Shown here: positions 21,450-33,500 of the stretch, piece after piece | Layout: every line of letters begins with the position of its first letter | Position numbering within the stretch: position 1 is the stretch's first letter | Source of the DNA: Allium sativum | Lineage: Eukaryota; Streptophyta; Magnoliopsida; Asparagales; Amaryllidaceae | Reading direction: 5' to 3' | Assembly: GCA_030737875.1 (NCBI GenBank) | Contig: CM060922.1 | Span: 308,565,456-308,629,455, forward strand | Length of the DNA: 64,000 bases | Notes under the pieces: generated by a model | Database searches by the model: none | What the model saw: the letters and a program-made list of their open reading frames with translations, nothing else | What the model was told of the DNA's origin: nothing | Translations under genes and position numbers: made by a program

Positions 21450-23615
21450 TAAAATAATGAGTGCGGGAGGAGTTAGTAGGAGCAGAGGGTGAGTGGTTGT
21501 ATGGTGGAAATCAGGGACCACTTATGTATGTGTGTATGTGTGTATATATGTGTGTGCGTGTGTGTGTATGTGTATGTGTGTGGATATATCTATTACCTAT
21601 AATAGTAAATACAAACCAAACACTGCTTACATGGAAGCCTAGATTTCTTTGTTCTGTGCATTCTCCGCTTCTCAGCAGCTCTTCCCTTTGTTGAGAACAC
21701 TAAACAACTTCATTCTAAAATATACGCAGTGAACAACTTTTCTTCCTCTTGGGTAAATTGTCATAATTGTAAGCAAATGGTGCGGATTTCATGTCAATTA
21801 TAAAGTACATGGTTCCTCTTGAATTGCGGTTGAAGCTGCATATTTCTACTCCCTCTTTTTTGGGCTTCATAGCACATCTCTTTTTCTTTTTTATTTTCCA
21901 CTAATGATTTGAGAAAAAAGAACGTGTGAGAAACCACTTACGACTCTTTTCTCCTAGCTGCTCAAAATTTGCCCCAATTAATGACCTATCATCCTCGATT
22001 TCTCCTCCTCCTCCGTTGTTGTCATCCCCTTTCCCCTTTCCATCTTTTTCCCACCCACATGTTCAATCCACCTTGTAACAAACTTTAACGAGGAGGGAGG
22101 TTCTTCCGTAATTGGTGGTGACCCTACAACCTCTATTCAATATTTTCAGCCTGCAACTTCGTTCACCTGGCAATCCAAATCAGTTCTGCTATGGTTGGTG
22201 TATCCACTCCTCGCTTACTTCATGACGTCTCATCGGGTATTAATCCTGCTAGTGTAAATGATGTTTATTGTCATGTTCTGACTCATCTATTCTCAACCGC
22301 CGACAGGTATGAAACTTCTTGTCGCTCACTTAACTTATGCCGGCGGGCCTGCTCCGCAATTATCTCATTCCTGTATGATGGGTTTTTCTTCAACTGCAAC
22401 AATGATAATGATTCATTTATGTAAAAGGGGTCTTTTCACCCCACCATCGACTTGGGGAGTGTGGTAACGGTGCTTTCGGAGAAATAAACTTATGAAGAAA
22501 AAGGTATTTGTTTTCTTGATTTTCAGTAACAACTTTCAACTAAGCAATATACAGTCAATGAGTTCCTTGCGGAAATAAAAAGAAAACTGTTTTTATGCTT
22601 TTAAATCACGGACAGTTTGGTTAAAAAACTTACTGTAAACAAATATGGTCAAATTGCATCTCAGTATGATTTAAACGTATCAAAAACGTGTTTTGTAAAG
22701 TCCATGAGTTAACATCCTAGCATTTTATAGCACACATTTTCTTTATCCATTCACACTTATTTAGTTATGTAATCAAAATGCATTTCATATTTGTTTGCAG
22801 TCGGAATCAATATTAGACTGAATGATCACTTATAATATGTCTCTCATCTTGACTTTGATCGTTCACTTTTATGATGATCAGTCTAATAATTAACATGCTC
22901 TAGCTTTAATGTATATGCAAATTTCAAAACAAACATGTCAGCAACTGTATATTGCACCTTGCTGTCATCGTCCACTAATTAGTGAACTTTTTGTTAATGT
23001 TGTCTGTTAATAATTTTAGTTTATAAAAGCTGCACCATATGATCAGATGGAAAGGAACACTAAATTGGTGGTGAGAATATAAATGTTGTAGCATATGATG
23101 TCCCTATTCGTGGATATAAGAACAAAACTACCTTTCATCTTTGCCTTTGGTCTATAGAAGTATCATCCTGGGTTTTTGATTTGCAAGCTTTTAGCGAGGG
23201 CCAACATTCCAAAGCATGTGAGGCACATACAAATGCTGAGAAGGAATATGAGTCATGATGTACATGGTTGCTTAGAGTGCATGAAATAAAAATGAGGACT
23301 AATACTGCTATATTCATATAACACCTATTAGGTCCATATTCTGAATACATTCCTTGAAAGGATATATTGGGCATTTTGGTTATCACGTATGCAAGAATTC
23401 GTCTGTTATAGACACGTTCTATCAAAACTTGATTTCTATATCTCTCCTTAACAAGATACTTAACATCTACGTATATAATTTTCTTGCTATTGCTCTTAAA
23501 ATAAGTAGTTTATTAATTCTCAACTTAATTGCAATTTAAAACATTTATCGTTTTCCCTAATTAAATATATTGTGTTTAATCAATGCCATGTGATGTTATA
23601 TTTGTACGTTTTGTT
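21450..23615. other. Unassigned DNA with a GT-rich microsatellite and short ORFs
   Basis: A (TG)n/(TATG)n-like tract lies at about 21524-21585. Around 22010-22430 the plus strand has a pyrimidine-rich, gene-like stretch with an open segment 'FQPATSFTWQSKSVLLW' and a 77-codon ORF at 22191-22424. I recognise no domain in either. The rest to 23615 is AT-rich with chance ORFs. This could be host intergenic DNA or an old gene remnant. Confidence 0.35.
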
Positions 23616-23620
23616 TTATG

Positions 23621-24503
23621 TATTGGAAATGAATGAGCAAGAGAAAGGAATTTAGGAAGAAGAAGAGATAGCAACATATAAGTCCCACATCATAAAAATA
23701 TTAACACAATCTATCCTAATATATTAAAAGCCAATAGACTTATATAAAATGGAAGAAAGAGAGATTATATGGTGATGTGTGGGCTTGGCTATGACATAAA
23801 AATACCTTAAAATGTCAAAGATTGAGCCTTGGGCCTTGGGGCTCTTAGGGTCTCTTGATTGAATATAGCCAACGATTGTTGATTGGGCTAGTGCACTGAA
23901 ACGAGATTTTTTTTCCTTAGAATTTTAAAGGTGTGTCCATTCAGTCCAGAATTCGAAAGGCATGACTATTAGCTGAATGAATATAACCATTTGAATTTTT
24001 AGCGTACGCACATTAATGACCTGGCGGTTAAAGGGTCGCAACCTTTCCAATTCTGACGGTTACTAGTGCATGCGAATAGGCACTCCTCCTTGCCTATAAA
24101 TACACTGCCCAAAACAAGATAGATTCACCTTTCTGCATGCGTTACTTCTTCTTATTCAAAGTAAACCTCTGATCTAATTTCTATAAGCTACTTCAGTTCG
24201 TCAGAACTCCATTTGTTGCCAATTTGCTGCGGAGTTGGTCCGTTTTATCCTGGAAAACAAATTGCAACTACGTCAATCAGTGCATACGACGGCAATATTG
24301 TTTCAAGAAAACGGAATATTTCTGGACTTGGACATTACTGGAAAAAGAATACTTTATGTATATCTTTAATCTATTGCACAATCAGTTGCGCTTTCTATGA
24401 TTATTGTAAACACAGTTTGACGTGACAATTGCGTCATAATTGAATAATGTTGATTGTTGTTGTCGATTTGTAATACAATTGTGTATTTACAATAGTTCTA
24501 ACA
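23621..24503 (+). repeat. 5' LTR of copia C (883 bp)
   Basis: It starts TATTGG (an apparent mutation of TGTTGG; the other copy starts TGTTTG) and ends TTCTAACA. A TATAAATA box lies at 24095-24102. It contains two segments missing from the 3' LTR, one of which carries this TATA box. Confidence 0.85.
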
Positions 24504-24527
24504 ATCTTGAAACAATATTTGTTGTAG
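24504..24527 (+). other. Short leader between the LTR and gag, no standard PBS
   Basis: Only 24 bp separate the LTR end from the gag ATG: atcttgaaacaa then tatttgttgtag. No TGG-beginning primer-binding site is present. The segment ends in a pyrimidine-poor TTGTAG that could act as a splice acceptor. Confidence 0.45.
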
Positions 24528-25695
24528 ATGACGCAAAACAACAATAATGATTCTACACTGATTCAGACGGTGAAAAACACTCCGCCAGCGCATGTGCTTC
24601 CGACAATGATTCTGTCCCATGGAGAAAGGCCAGAGAAGTTCAAAGGAATTAATTTCAAGCGTTGGCAACAGAATATGTTGTTTTATTTAACAACATTGAG
24701 CCTTGCTAAGTTTTTGACTGAAGAGGCTCCTGTAGTAGATGAACTTGAACCTGATGCTACCAAAGTAAAGGCTCTAACTATCTGGACAAACTCAGACTTC
24801 ATGTGTAAAAACTATATTCTAAATGGTCTGGATGATAGCCTCTACAATATCTATTATACTATTGCAACATCCAAGCAACTCTGGTTGGCTCTGGAAAAGA
24901 AGTACAAAACTGAAGATGCAAGCATAAAGAAATTCATTGTTGGAAAATTTCTTGACTTCAAAATGGTTGACTCAAAGACGGTGATAAGTTAAGCTAAAGA
25001 ACTGCAACTTATCATCCATCAATTAGAAGATGAAAAGCTGACTCTTAGGGAGACTTTTCAAGTTGGCGCAACTATTCAGAAATTGCCTCCTTCTTGGAAG
25101 GACTTCAAAAATTACCTTAAGCATAAGCGTTAGCGAGACTTTTCAAGTTGCCGTAGCTATTGAGAAATTGCCACCTTCTTGGAAGGACTTCAAAAATTAC
25201 CTTAAGTATAAGCGTAAGGAAATGACAATCGAAGATCTCATAGTTCGGCTATGCATTGAGGAAGATAACCGAATTTATGAGAAAAAGATTTCTCATAATA
25301 TTGCTGCTAAAGCAAATGTTGTTGAGTCAGACAAAACAAACAAAAGAAAAAGGGAGAATGCTCTTGAGAAGTCAAAGAAATTTCTGGGTTCTTGCCATAA
25401 CTGTGGAAAGAAGGGACACAAAGCAGTCGAATGTCAAGCACCTAAAAAGAAGAAGTTAGAAGCAAATACAACTGATGTTTCGAAAGGCATTTTTAATCTT
25501 GATTTATGTGCAATAATATCAGAATGCAACCTGGCTGGTTACCCAAAGGAATGGTTTGTAGATACTGGAGCCACTCGACATATATGTACTAACAAGTGGA
25601 TGTTTACAAACAATAAACTGCAACTGATGCTGAACAACTTTTTATGGGCAATTCTTCTACTTCAAAGGTCGAAGGAAAAGGAAAGGTTGTTTTGA
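24528..25695 (+). pseudogene. copia C gag and start of protease
   Basis: The ATG at 24528 follows the leader directly. Gag reads to a TAA near 24990. It is then broken by an 85-bp tandem duplication at 25050-25219 that shifts frame, and continues open from 25063 to 25695. The CCHC zinc knuckle 'CHNCGKKGHKAVEC' lies near 25393-25434. The protease active site 'FVDTGAT' lies near 25556-25576. Gag would form the particle and bind RNA; the protease would cut the polyprotein. A further frame break near 25690 interrupts the protease. Confidence 0.85.
25050..25219 (+). repeat. 85-bp tandem duplication inside gag
   Basis: The copies start at 25050 and 25135, both with gagacttttcaagttg, and both continue through the gaaattgcc...ccttcttggaagga segment to aagcgt. 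They differ at a few positions. 85 is not a multiple of three, so the duplication alone destroys the frame. Details differ enough that it is not very recent. Confidence 0.8.
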
Positions 25696-26835
25696 AACTG
25701 ACTTCGGTAAAAGAATAGACTTTAAATGATGTTCTCCATGTTTTAGAAATTCGCAAGAACCTGATTTCAGGATCGTTACTGAGCAAGCATGGCTTCAAAT
25801 TGAGCTTTGAAGCTGATAAATTTGTGCTTTCCAAGAATGGAGTGTATGTTGGAAGAGGGTATGTGTGTGATAGTTTGTTTAAAGCAAATGTAACCACTAT
25901 TGTACCACACACTGATATGAATGGAAGTGAATCTTCTGCTTATATTGTTGAATCTTCTAACATATGACATTCTAGATTAGGGCATGTAAACTTTGATACA
26001 TTGTGAAAATTGATTAATCTAGAATATATACAAAAATACAATATAGATTCAAACTATAAATGTCAAGTTTGTGCAGAAGAAAAATTGACAAGAACCTCGT
26101 TTCATCATGTTGAACGAGATACCAAACCTCTAGACTTAATACATACTAATGTATGCGATTTGAAAATGTGTCAAACTAAAGGTGGAAAAAGGTACTTTAT
26201 TACATTCATTGATGATTGTACTGGATACTGTCATGTATATCTCTTTAGAAGTAAGGACGAAGCATTCAAAATGTTTAAACAGTATAAGGCAGAAGTTGAG
26301 AACCAGCTCAACAAGAAAATCAAATCTTTAAGAAGTGATAGAGGAGGAGAATACGAGTCTCCATTAGAGGAATTTTGTGCTGAGCATGGAATTATACATC
26401 AAAATACAGCTCTGTATTCACCTCAATCCAACGGTATAGACGAACGGAAAAATAGAACTCTTAAAGAAATGATGAATGCCTTACTAATTAGCTCTGGCTT
26501 GCCAGATAACTTTTGTGGAGAAGCTATTCTTTTGACAAATCATATTTTAAATAAAATACCCCAAAAGAAAGCATCTAAAACTCCTTATGAAATTTGGAAA
26601 AACAGACCATCATCCTACAAAAACATAAAAGTGTGAGGGTGTCTTGCCAAAGTAGAGGTACCAAAACCAAAGAAGGTCAAAATTGGACCAAAAACTATTG
26701 ATTGTGTATTCATTGGATATGCACAAAATAGTGCTGCATACCGATTTTTGGTACACAAATTTGAAATTGTCGATATTCATGAAAATACCATCATTGAGTC
26801 AAGAAATGCTAGATTTTTCGAACATATATTTCCCT
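25696..26835 (+). pseudogene. copia C GAG-pre-integrase and integrase
   Basis: The protease end and GAG-pre-integrase region run in broken frames to about 26090, with 'KCQVCAEEKLTRTSF' as the zinc-associated segment. The integrase core in 26010-26636 shows 'FITFIDDCTGYC', 'SLRSDRGGEY' and 'YSPQSNGIDERKNRT', giving the DDE triad in order. A TGA near 26634 interrupts a continuing C-terminal part with 'DCVFIGYAQNSAAYRF' around 26700-26760. The enzyme would insert the cDNA. It is inactive because of the stops. Confidence 0.88.
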
Positions 26836-27020
26836 TGAAACGTGGTACATAAAATCATACACCTAAGAGACCAAGGGAAGGTGAAGTTCCTCATAATTCT
26901 CTTAAGAATGCTGAACAAAATAACGCCCAGCAAAGTAATACTGAATAGCAAGCGGAGGAACCAAGAAAAAGTAAAAGGGAAAGGACTTCAAAATCCTTTG
27001 GACCACACTTCTATACATTT

Positions 27021-27872
27021 ATGTTAGAAGATGATCCATTGACATACAAACAAGCTATGTCTTCCAGCGATGCCCCTTACTGGAAAGAGGCAATTAACAA
27101 TGAGATCGAATCCATTATGTCCAATCATACATGGGAATTTGTTGATTTACCTCAAGGATGTAATACCTCAGGTAATATATGGATATTTAAGAAGAAATTG
27201 AAACCTGATGGTTCAATAGACAAGTACAAAGCTCGTCTGGTAGTCCAAGGATTTAGACAAAAGGAAGACCTGGTCTATTTCAACACATATTCACCTGTAA
27301 TGAGGACAACGTCAATTAAAATGCTTATTGCAATTGCATCCATACATGATTTAGAAATACATCAAGTGGATGTTAAAACTACATTCTTGAATGGTGAACT
27401 AGAGAAGGAAATCTATATGAAACAACCTGAAGGATTTCTAAGCTCAGAAAATGAGAATAAGGTTTGCAAACTGGTAAAATCACTTTATGGCCTTAAGCAA
27501 GCTCCAAAACAGTGGCATGAGAAGTTTGATAATACTATGTTATCAAATGGATTCACGATAAATGAATCAGATAAATGTGTGTATATAAAACATACACATA
27601 TTGGATATGTCATTATTTGTCTTTATGTTGATGACCTATTGATCCTAGGCAATAACAAGGCCATAATAACATCTATAAAGGATATGTTATTCTCTATATT
27701 CGATATGAAAGGCCTAGGACTGGCTGAAGTGATATTAGGTGTAAAAATTCTGAGAACACCACAGGGATATGCATTATCCCAATCGCATTACATCACCAAA
27801 ATACCTGAAAATTTCAAGCAATATAATGTGACTATTGCAAAATCACCAATAGATATGAACCAAATTGGGTAA
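27021..27872 (+). pseudogene. copia C reverse transcriptase
   Basis: This 283-codon open stretch has the copia RT motifs in order: 'HTWEFVDLPQG', 'YKARLVVQGFRQKE', 'QVDVKTTFLNGELEKEIYM', 'LYGLKQAPKQWH' and the catalytic YVDD at 27624-27635. It starts in the middle of the polyprotein; the listed ATG is just the first Met in frame. Upstream (26836-27020) lies the integrase-RT linker in disrupted frames. The RT core itself looks intact, but the stop at 27870-27872 separates it from RNase H. Confidence 0.9.
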
Positions 27873-28534
27873 AGAACACTGGTGATGGTATCTACCAATT
27901 GGAATACTCTCGTATACTGGGAAGTATCATGTATATTATGAACTGTACTAGGCCTGATATCGCATATGCTGTAAGCAAACTAAGTAGATTTACCAACAAT
28001 CCTAGTAAGCATCATTGGAAAGCGATAATCAGAGTTCTAGGATATCTAAAGTATACACAGAGTTATGGTCTATACTATACAAACTATCCTTCAATGGTGG
28101 AAGAATACAGTGATGCAAATTGGATCACTGGATCAAATGATACAAAGTCTACAAGTGGATACGTGTTCACATTAGGAAATGGAGCAATTTCATGGAAATC
28201 ATCCAAACAGACTTTTATCGCTAGATCTACGATGGAATCAGAGTTTATTGCACTAGATAAAACTGCAGAAAAAGCAGAATGGATTCGAAGCTTCTTGGAA
28301 GACACTCCAAATTGAAGAAAAACTATGCCTCCAATATGTATACATTGTGATAGTCAATCAGCTATCGGAAGAGCTAATAATACACTATACAATGGTAAAT
28401 CTAGGCATATTCGTCATAGACATAAAACGATAAGACAACTTCTCTCTAACGGGGTTGTCACAATAGATTACATTCGATCTAAAGATAACTTAGCGGATCC
28501 ACTTACAAAAGGTTTGCCCAGAGAGAAAGTTTAA
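27873..28534 (+). pseudogene. copia C RT connection and RNase H
   Basis: The segment 27899-28315 reads '[21 protein letters not shown]', then the RNase H residues in '[19 protein letters not shown]' and '[16 protein letters not shown]'. After a TGA at 28313, 28325-28534 continues with 'IHCDSQSAIGRANN' and 'SRHIRHRHKTIRQL' to 'DPLTKGL', the usual end of copia pol. The stop codons at 27870 and 28313 break what would be one frame. Confidence 0.88.
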
Positions 28535-29103
28535 ACCTTATCGATGGGAATGAGGCTAAGGCCCATTGACTAAAGGTTTTTCTAAAATGGAAACCCCACC
28601 TAGTGACTGGAGATCCCAAGATCTAGGTTCAAAGGGACAACGAAGTTTAAGGGAGAAACTTGATGGCATTGTTATACACAAACCACTCTTATGATAAGTC
28701 AATGCATTATATATTGGATAAGGATAAGTATTAGTACTTTTAATGATGTTTGTATCTGAGGAATTAGAGAATACCTTTTTATAGAATCACCTACGTAAGT
28801 GTGAAGACACCACTTCAAAGAGAATTATGAGGCCAAACTCTCTAAGCACTTATGAAACCAGGCAGGTGTTCAAGGTAAAAACAAACACATACAGAGAACG
28901 AAGGGTTGTAAGAAATATTTATCGTGTGTTATCTACTTTGGAATTACTCAAAAGGCTTACAGTTCGCGGACAATCTATGTCTACTGATTCGCTTGTGAGT
29001 CAAATAGGTAATCACTAGGAAAGTTCAAGGCCCATGTGTTGCTTTAACCGATGCGATAAATGATTCGTGAAACTAAGATCGACTGCTCATTCATGTGGGT
29101 AAT
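28535..29103 (+). other. 3' internal untranslated region of copia C
   Basis: This runs from the end of pol to the 3' LTR, and the last bases (atgtgggtaat) are a weak polypurine tract. Early on it has 'ggaaccccacctagtgactggagatccc', a conserved-looking stretch often seen after pol in this copia group. No further gene is visible. Confidence 0.5.
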
Positions 29104-29862
29104 TGTTTGAAATGAATGAGCAAGAGAAAGGAATTTGAGAAAAAGAAGAGACATATACATCATAAAAATATTAACACAATCTCTTCTAATATATTATAAG
29201 CCAATAAGCTTATATAAAATAAAAGAAAGAGGGATTACATGGGGATGTGTGAGCTTGGCCATGACATAATAATACATTAAAATGTCAAAGATTGGGCCTT
29301 CGGCTTTGGGGATCTTGGGGTCTCTTAATTGAATATGGCCAACGGCTGCTGATTAGGCTAGTGCACTAAAACGAGAATTTTTTTTCCCAGAATTTTAAAA
29401 GTGTGTCTGTTTAGTCCAGAATTCGAAAGGCATGTATATTAGCTGAATGAATACAGCCATTTGAATTTCTAGCATACGCACATTAATGATCGGTCGGTTA
29501 AAGGGTCGCAACCTTTTCTAATAGGCAGAATTCACCTTTCTACTTGCATTACTTCTTCTTCTTCAAAGTAATCCTCTAATCAAGTTGCTGTAATCTACTT
29601 AAGTTCGTTAGAACTCCGTTTGCTGGCACTACGCTGCAGAGTTGATCCATTTTATCCTGGGAAATAAATTGCAACTACGTCAATCAGTGCATTCGACGAC
29701 ATTATTGTTTCAATGATATCTTTAATCTATTGCACAATCGGTTGTGCTTTCTGTGATTATTGTAAACACAGTTTGATACGAAAATTGTGGCATAATTGAA
29801 TAATACTGGTTGTTGTTGTTGTTTATTTGTAATACTATTGTGTATTTTCAATAGTTCTAATA
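29104..29862 (+). repeat. 3' LTR of copia C (759 bp), TATA-less
   Basis: It starts TGTTTGAAATG and ends TTCTAATA (mutated CA). Aligned by eye to 23621-24503, it lacks the stretch with the TATAAATA box and a second segment of roughly 55 bp further downstream. It is followed by TTATG. Confidence 0.85.
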
Positions 29863-29867
29863 TTATG

Positions 29868-30159
29868 CATGAGCAAATTACGCAGAGTCGCAGGTGTTTC
29901 CTGTTTTATGGCTGATATATCTCTTGATGTCATCTTTTTCTCCACTGTTTTTCTTCATCATTAAAGTGTGAGTAGCTTGACTCAATATAAGATGTTATTT
30001 ATGTTAATAATGGAGATGTTCCAAATATCAGTTCCAAATGCAGGTTGTGACTGGAAATTGAGATGACGAAGAAGTAGAGGCCATGAGAAGTGAATAAAGT
30101 GATGGCATTGTGGCTGAGCCAAAGATGTTATTTGATGTTGGGCTCGGAAGTGATACCTA
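29868..30159. other. Short unassigned spacer
   Basis: About 290 bp between copia C and the candidate Helitron end. I see no feature. Confidence 0.4.
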
Positions 30160-30353
30160 TCTATTAAATAATAGTAAAGCAGAAGAATTTCTAGCATTCT
30201 CATTAATTCTCTCATTTCTCTCAGTTCCCCTTAATTCTCTCCATTCTCTCACTTCTCCTTAAAACTCTGTAGATATTTTTTATTAAATCAAAATAATACC
30301 GCAATATAAATCTACGAGGGTTTTCTTTTAAAGGACAAACCTTGGAATTTTTT

Positions 30354-30505
30354 TGGTGAAAAGTATGGGAAGTTTTAAAATTAGGGAGAAGGACATATTT
30401 ACACTAAACATGGAATTCAGGAGGTCCACTAACTTTTTCTCATTTACACTATCATTTGGCCTTCTCATTAAATTCTAAATTTTCCATACTTTTCATCAAA
30501 TTTAT
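30354..30505. repeat. Imperfect inverted repeat near the Helitron left end
   Basis: 'gaaaagtatgggaagtttta' at about 30358 and the reverse complement of 'ttccatacttttcatcaaat' at about 30482-30501 form arms separated by about 100 bp. It may fold into a hairpin. Confidence 0.4.
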
Positions 30506-33500
30506 TGTTAAGTTTGTCTTTCTCCATATTTTCCACTAAATCTACTCTCTCCCTAATTCTCTACCTTATCTCTTCAAAGTCTTTAGATATTTTATATTAT
30601 TTCTTTTTATTTCACAAATAGCATCAGTCACGGTTCGGTTATCTTCTCCGCATTTTATTACCACGTTTTCCCAAAATCAACTTCAGTTTTTCATCAACCC
30701 TCTCTTTCCCCAAAACCGACTCCTCCTCGCATTAAATTCGTCCCCTCTTTTAAACCGTCCTGCAACCGCTCCTAATACTCGCGCTTTTCATCTGCCCATT
30801 TGTTTATTCTCCTCGCGTTTTTCATCCGCACATTTGTTTATTCTCCTGTAACTTCCTATCAGTGACCAGTCGTGAAATTCTTCCTATTAGACTACCGCCC
30901 ACGTCATAGATTTCATGGACCTGATTCTCGATTGTCATCTATAACACCTCAATTTTGGCTTTAATTTTGGGTTGCTTCAGCGGGTACAGGTAATTTACCC
31001 TTTATTCCATGTTCTTTTCTGATTATTTGTTCCACTATTTACCCCATTTTCAGGCTTTAGTTTTTAGTCCATGGTTTGTGTAAGCAGGAGAGTTTCATGT
31101 CTGCTTTATTGAAGAGTTATAAAGCTTTTAGACTAAACACTTAGTTTCGAACAGAGATAGATTTGTATGCATATAAAACTATGGATATATACATACAATA
31201 TATGCATATGTATGTTACTTCTACTATGCATGAACAAACTAAAGAGAAATTTAACACCCAGCTCTATGTGCTTCTATGCTAAGCTTCCGAAGATATATAA
31301 ATAAAAGTTTTTTTTATAAAATTGGCTTAAAATATGTACGTTACCACTTACCAGTGTTCATCAAAAAGTTTTAAACATAAGAGAATTTCCAATGCTTATC
31401 AACTGTGAGGATATTAATATGCAAAAGTCTTAAAAGCAGCTTGCTTTAAACACAGTTTCAAATATTGAATAGTTTTGGCAGTTTTATACTTTTCGGATAT
31501 ATAGTCAAATTTTATAATGTGTTTAGCATCAGGTCCATTTTTTTATGTTACACCTTGGATCTGCTAATTTCAACTGGAAGTGAAAATCTTTAGATGGATA
31601 TTTCCTGGCTTCGAAAGATGTACTAATTATTTTTTCGAGATTTGTTACTTTATATCTTAAATGTTGTATAAAACAGCATACAATCTAAAGCAGAGTGGTT
31701 CGGGTTTTTTCTTGGCTAATATATCAAACTGCTTGATTTAAAAACACTGCACACATTAATATAACCCTATTCTAATTGTTCCAAGGTGAAATGTTTTCAC
31801 TTCCAATTAAAGTTCTGTGTACGTGATGAGTGGTCTCAGATCTTTGGTGTAACACAGGTTTACAATTATACAGAATGTTAATTAGAGGAAAGTGCTGGCT
31901 TTTTGTTCTAATCTGAGACGATAACTTTGGGAATTTGTATACATGAAGGTAAGTAATAATAATATTATGGTTAATGCACGTAAATATTTCATGAATATAG
32001 ATTTATATTGGGTTGTCGTATAAGTTATTTCCTTTCATGAATATAGGTCGGCAAATTCTCAGCCCTAATTTCCAAACTTATTGGTACTCTCATCGAGGAG
32101 CAACGGTGGTTGGCTAGACGTAAAGGAGCCGCCTGACAAGGTAATAATTTTTCAAATTTCTCCTATCTGGACGGTTTAGTCGATTAGTCACCGGCGTTTT
32201 GACAAAATACCGCCTGTGAATGTATATATTTGGTTGTTTATTCAATCCAACTGTTTCGCTATATGCAACCGTAAATTTGCCTTCCGATTCTGTGAACACT
32301 GTATTTTGTTATAATTTTTTGTTTTCGCATTTTACTTTATATAGGTAAGGTTTTCTTCTAAAATGGATTCTTGCTAACTATCCCGTTTTCGGTAGTTTAA
32401 TATTAAAAAAAAATCAAATCAAATATTGCATTCCTCGCTGCGGAGAACTTTCTGCCAAAACGTCAACATTCAATTTTTTGGAAAAACCCAGGTTCTCCGT
32501 CTTTGTTATCACCGACAGTTATATAGTTTAACACTTAATCCTACTGAACACCGATTTATTCCGCTATCAAAATAGTAAAGTCCAAACTATCCAAATATAG
32601 TTGATTTATTATGTGCTTCCTTATTGAATTATGTTTGTTTTTAGGCCAAAAATTGTTTTGCTGCTGAACATTGAGAAAGTGAATAGTTAACCATCGTGTG
32701 TCATTGTTGGTTGTCAACTGCATGCTATTAAACTTGACAAAAGTTTCTGTTCCACGTTTTGTATCACTTTGAATGTTAATTTACAAATCTATACCAAAGT
32801 AAATGTGTAAGAGTAGATTTTTACTATCTATTCTGTCCATCATCACTCTACTGAATAAATTCAAGTTATTTTCAATTGGACACTTTATTTTTTGTTTTGT
32901 TAACATAAAAAAAAAATCAGTTATTCCCTGTGATCTCTTTACTGTTAACTCAAAATACTGCTGGTCTGTAGAAATTGCTTACAGTTCATTCCTTATTTTA
33001 ATTGATCAAGGTACTATAGATACCCTAATATTGAATATATGTTACACATGATACATGATATTTTGTAAGTTGTATATTAGTTTATTTATGCTACATGAAA
33101 ACCTATGTGCAAAACTTACTATTATTTGTGTGTTTCGATATTGAAGTTTGACACCACATTTGCAGATGTTGTTATGTAACTGTTGTAATTAATAACTTTG
33201 TAATATCTTAATTTTCTTTTATGCCTACTTTGAACTAACCAAGAGCTTGATTTTCTTTGACAATTATATTTCTTAATCAATTGCAACCCTAACTATAAAC
33301 TAAAAAAATTGCAAGTTGTGTGTGTCTGTCGTCTAATATTCAGTTCCATCTAAAATAATGTTCACATTTTGTGATAGTATTTGTTTGAACAACATATTGA
33401 AGTTAGTTAAAACTCTGTTTTGAAGTTTTTTCTCTGAAGAATACGCAGGGAGCCGTATATACATGGATTTAGTACTATAACATTATACATATTCTTATTA

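Larger units (their letters stand above)
23621..29862 (+). mobile_element. Ty1/copia element (copia C) with both LTRs
   Basis: The 5' LTR is at 23621-24503, gag-pol at 24528-28534 and the 3' LTR at 29104-29862. A perfect TTATG duplication lies at 23616-23620 and 29863-29867. The order of gag, protease, integrase, RT and RNase H is that of Ty1/copia. The gag is of the widespread plant type beginning near '[13 protein letters not shown]'; the lineage is probably Tork-like, but I am not certain. Internal stops, a tandem duplication in gag and LTR deletions make it defective. Confidence 0.9.

Noticed and set aside
22191..22424. 77-codon ORF considered as a host gene
   Set aside because: No recognised domain, and I cannot define exons around it. 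Kept only as part of the unassigned region.
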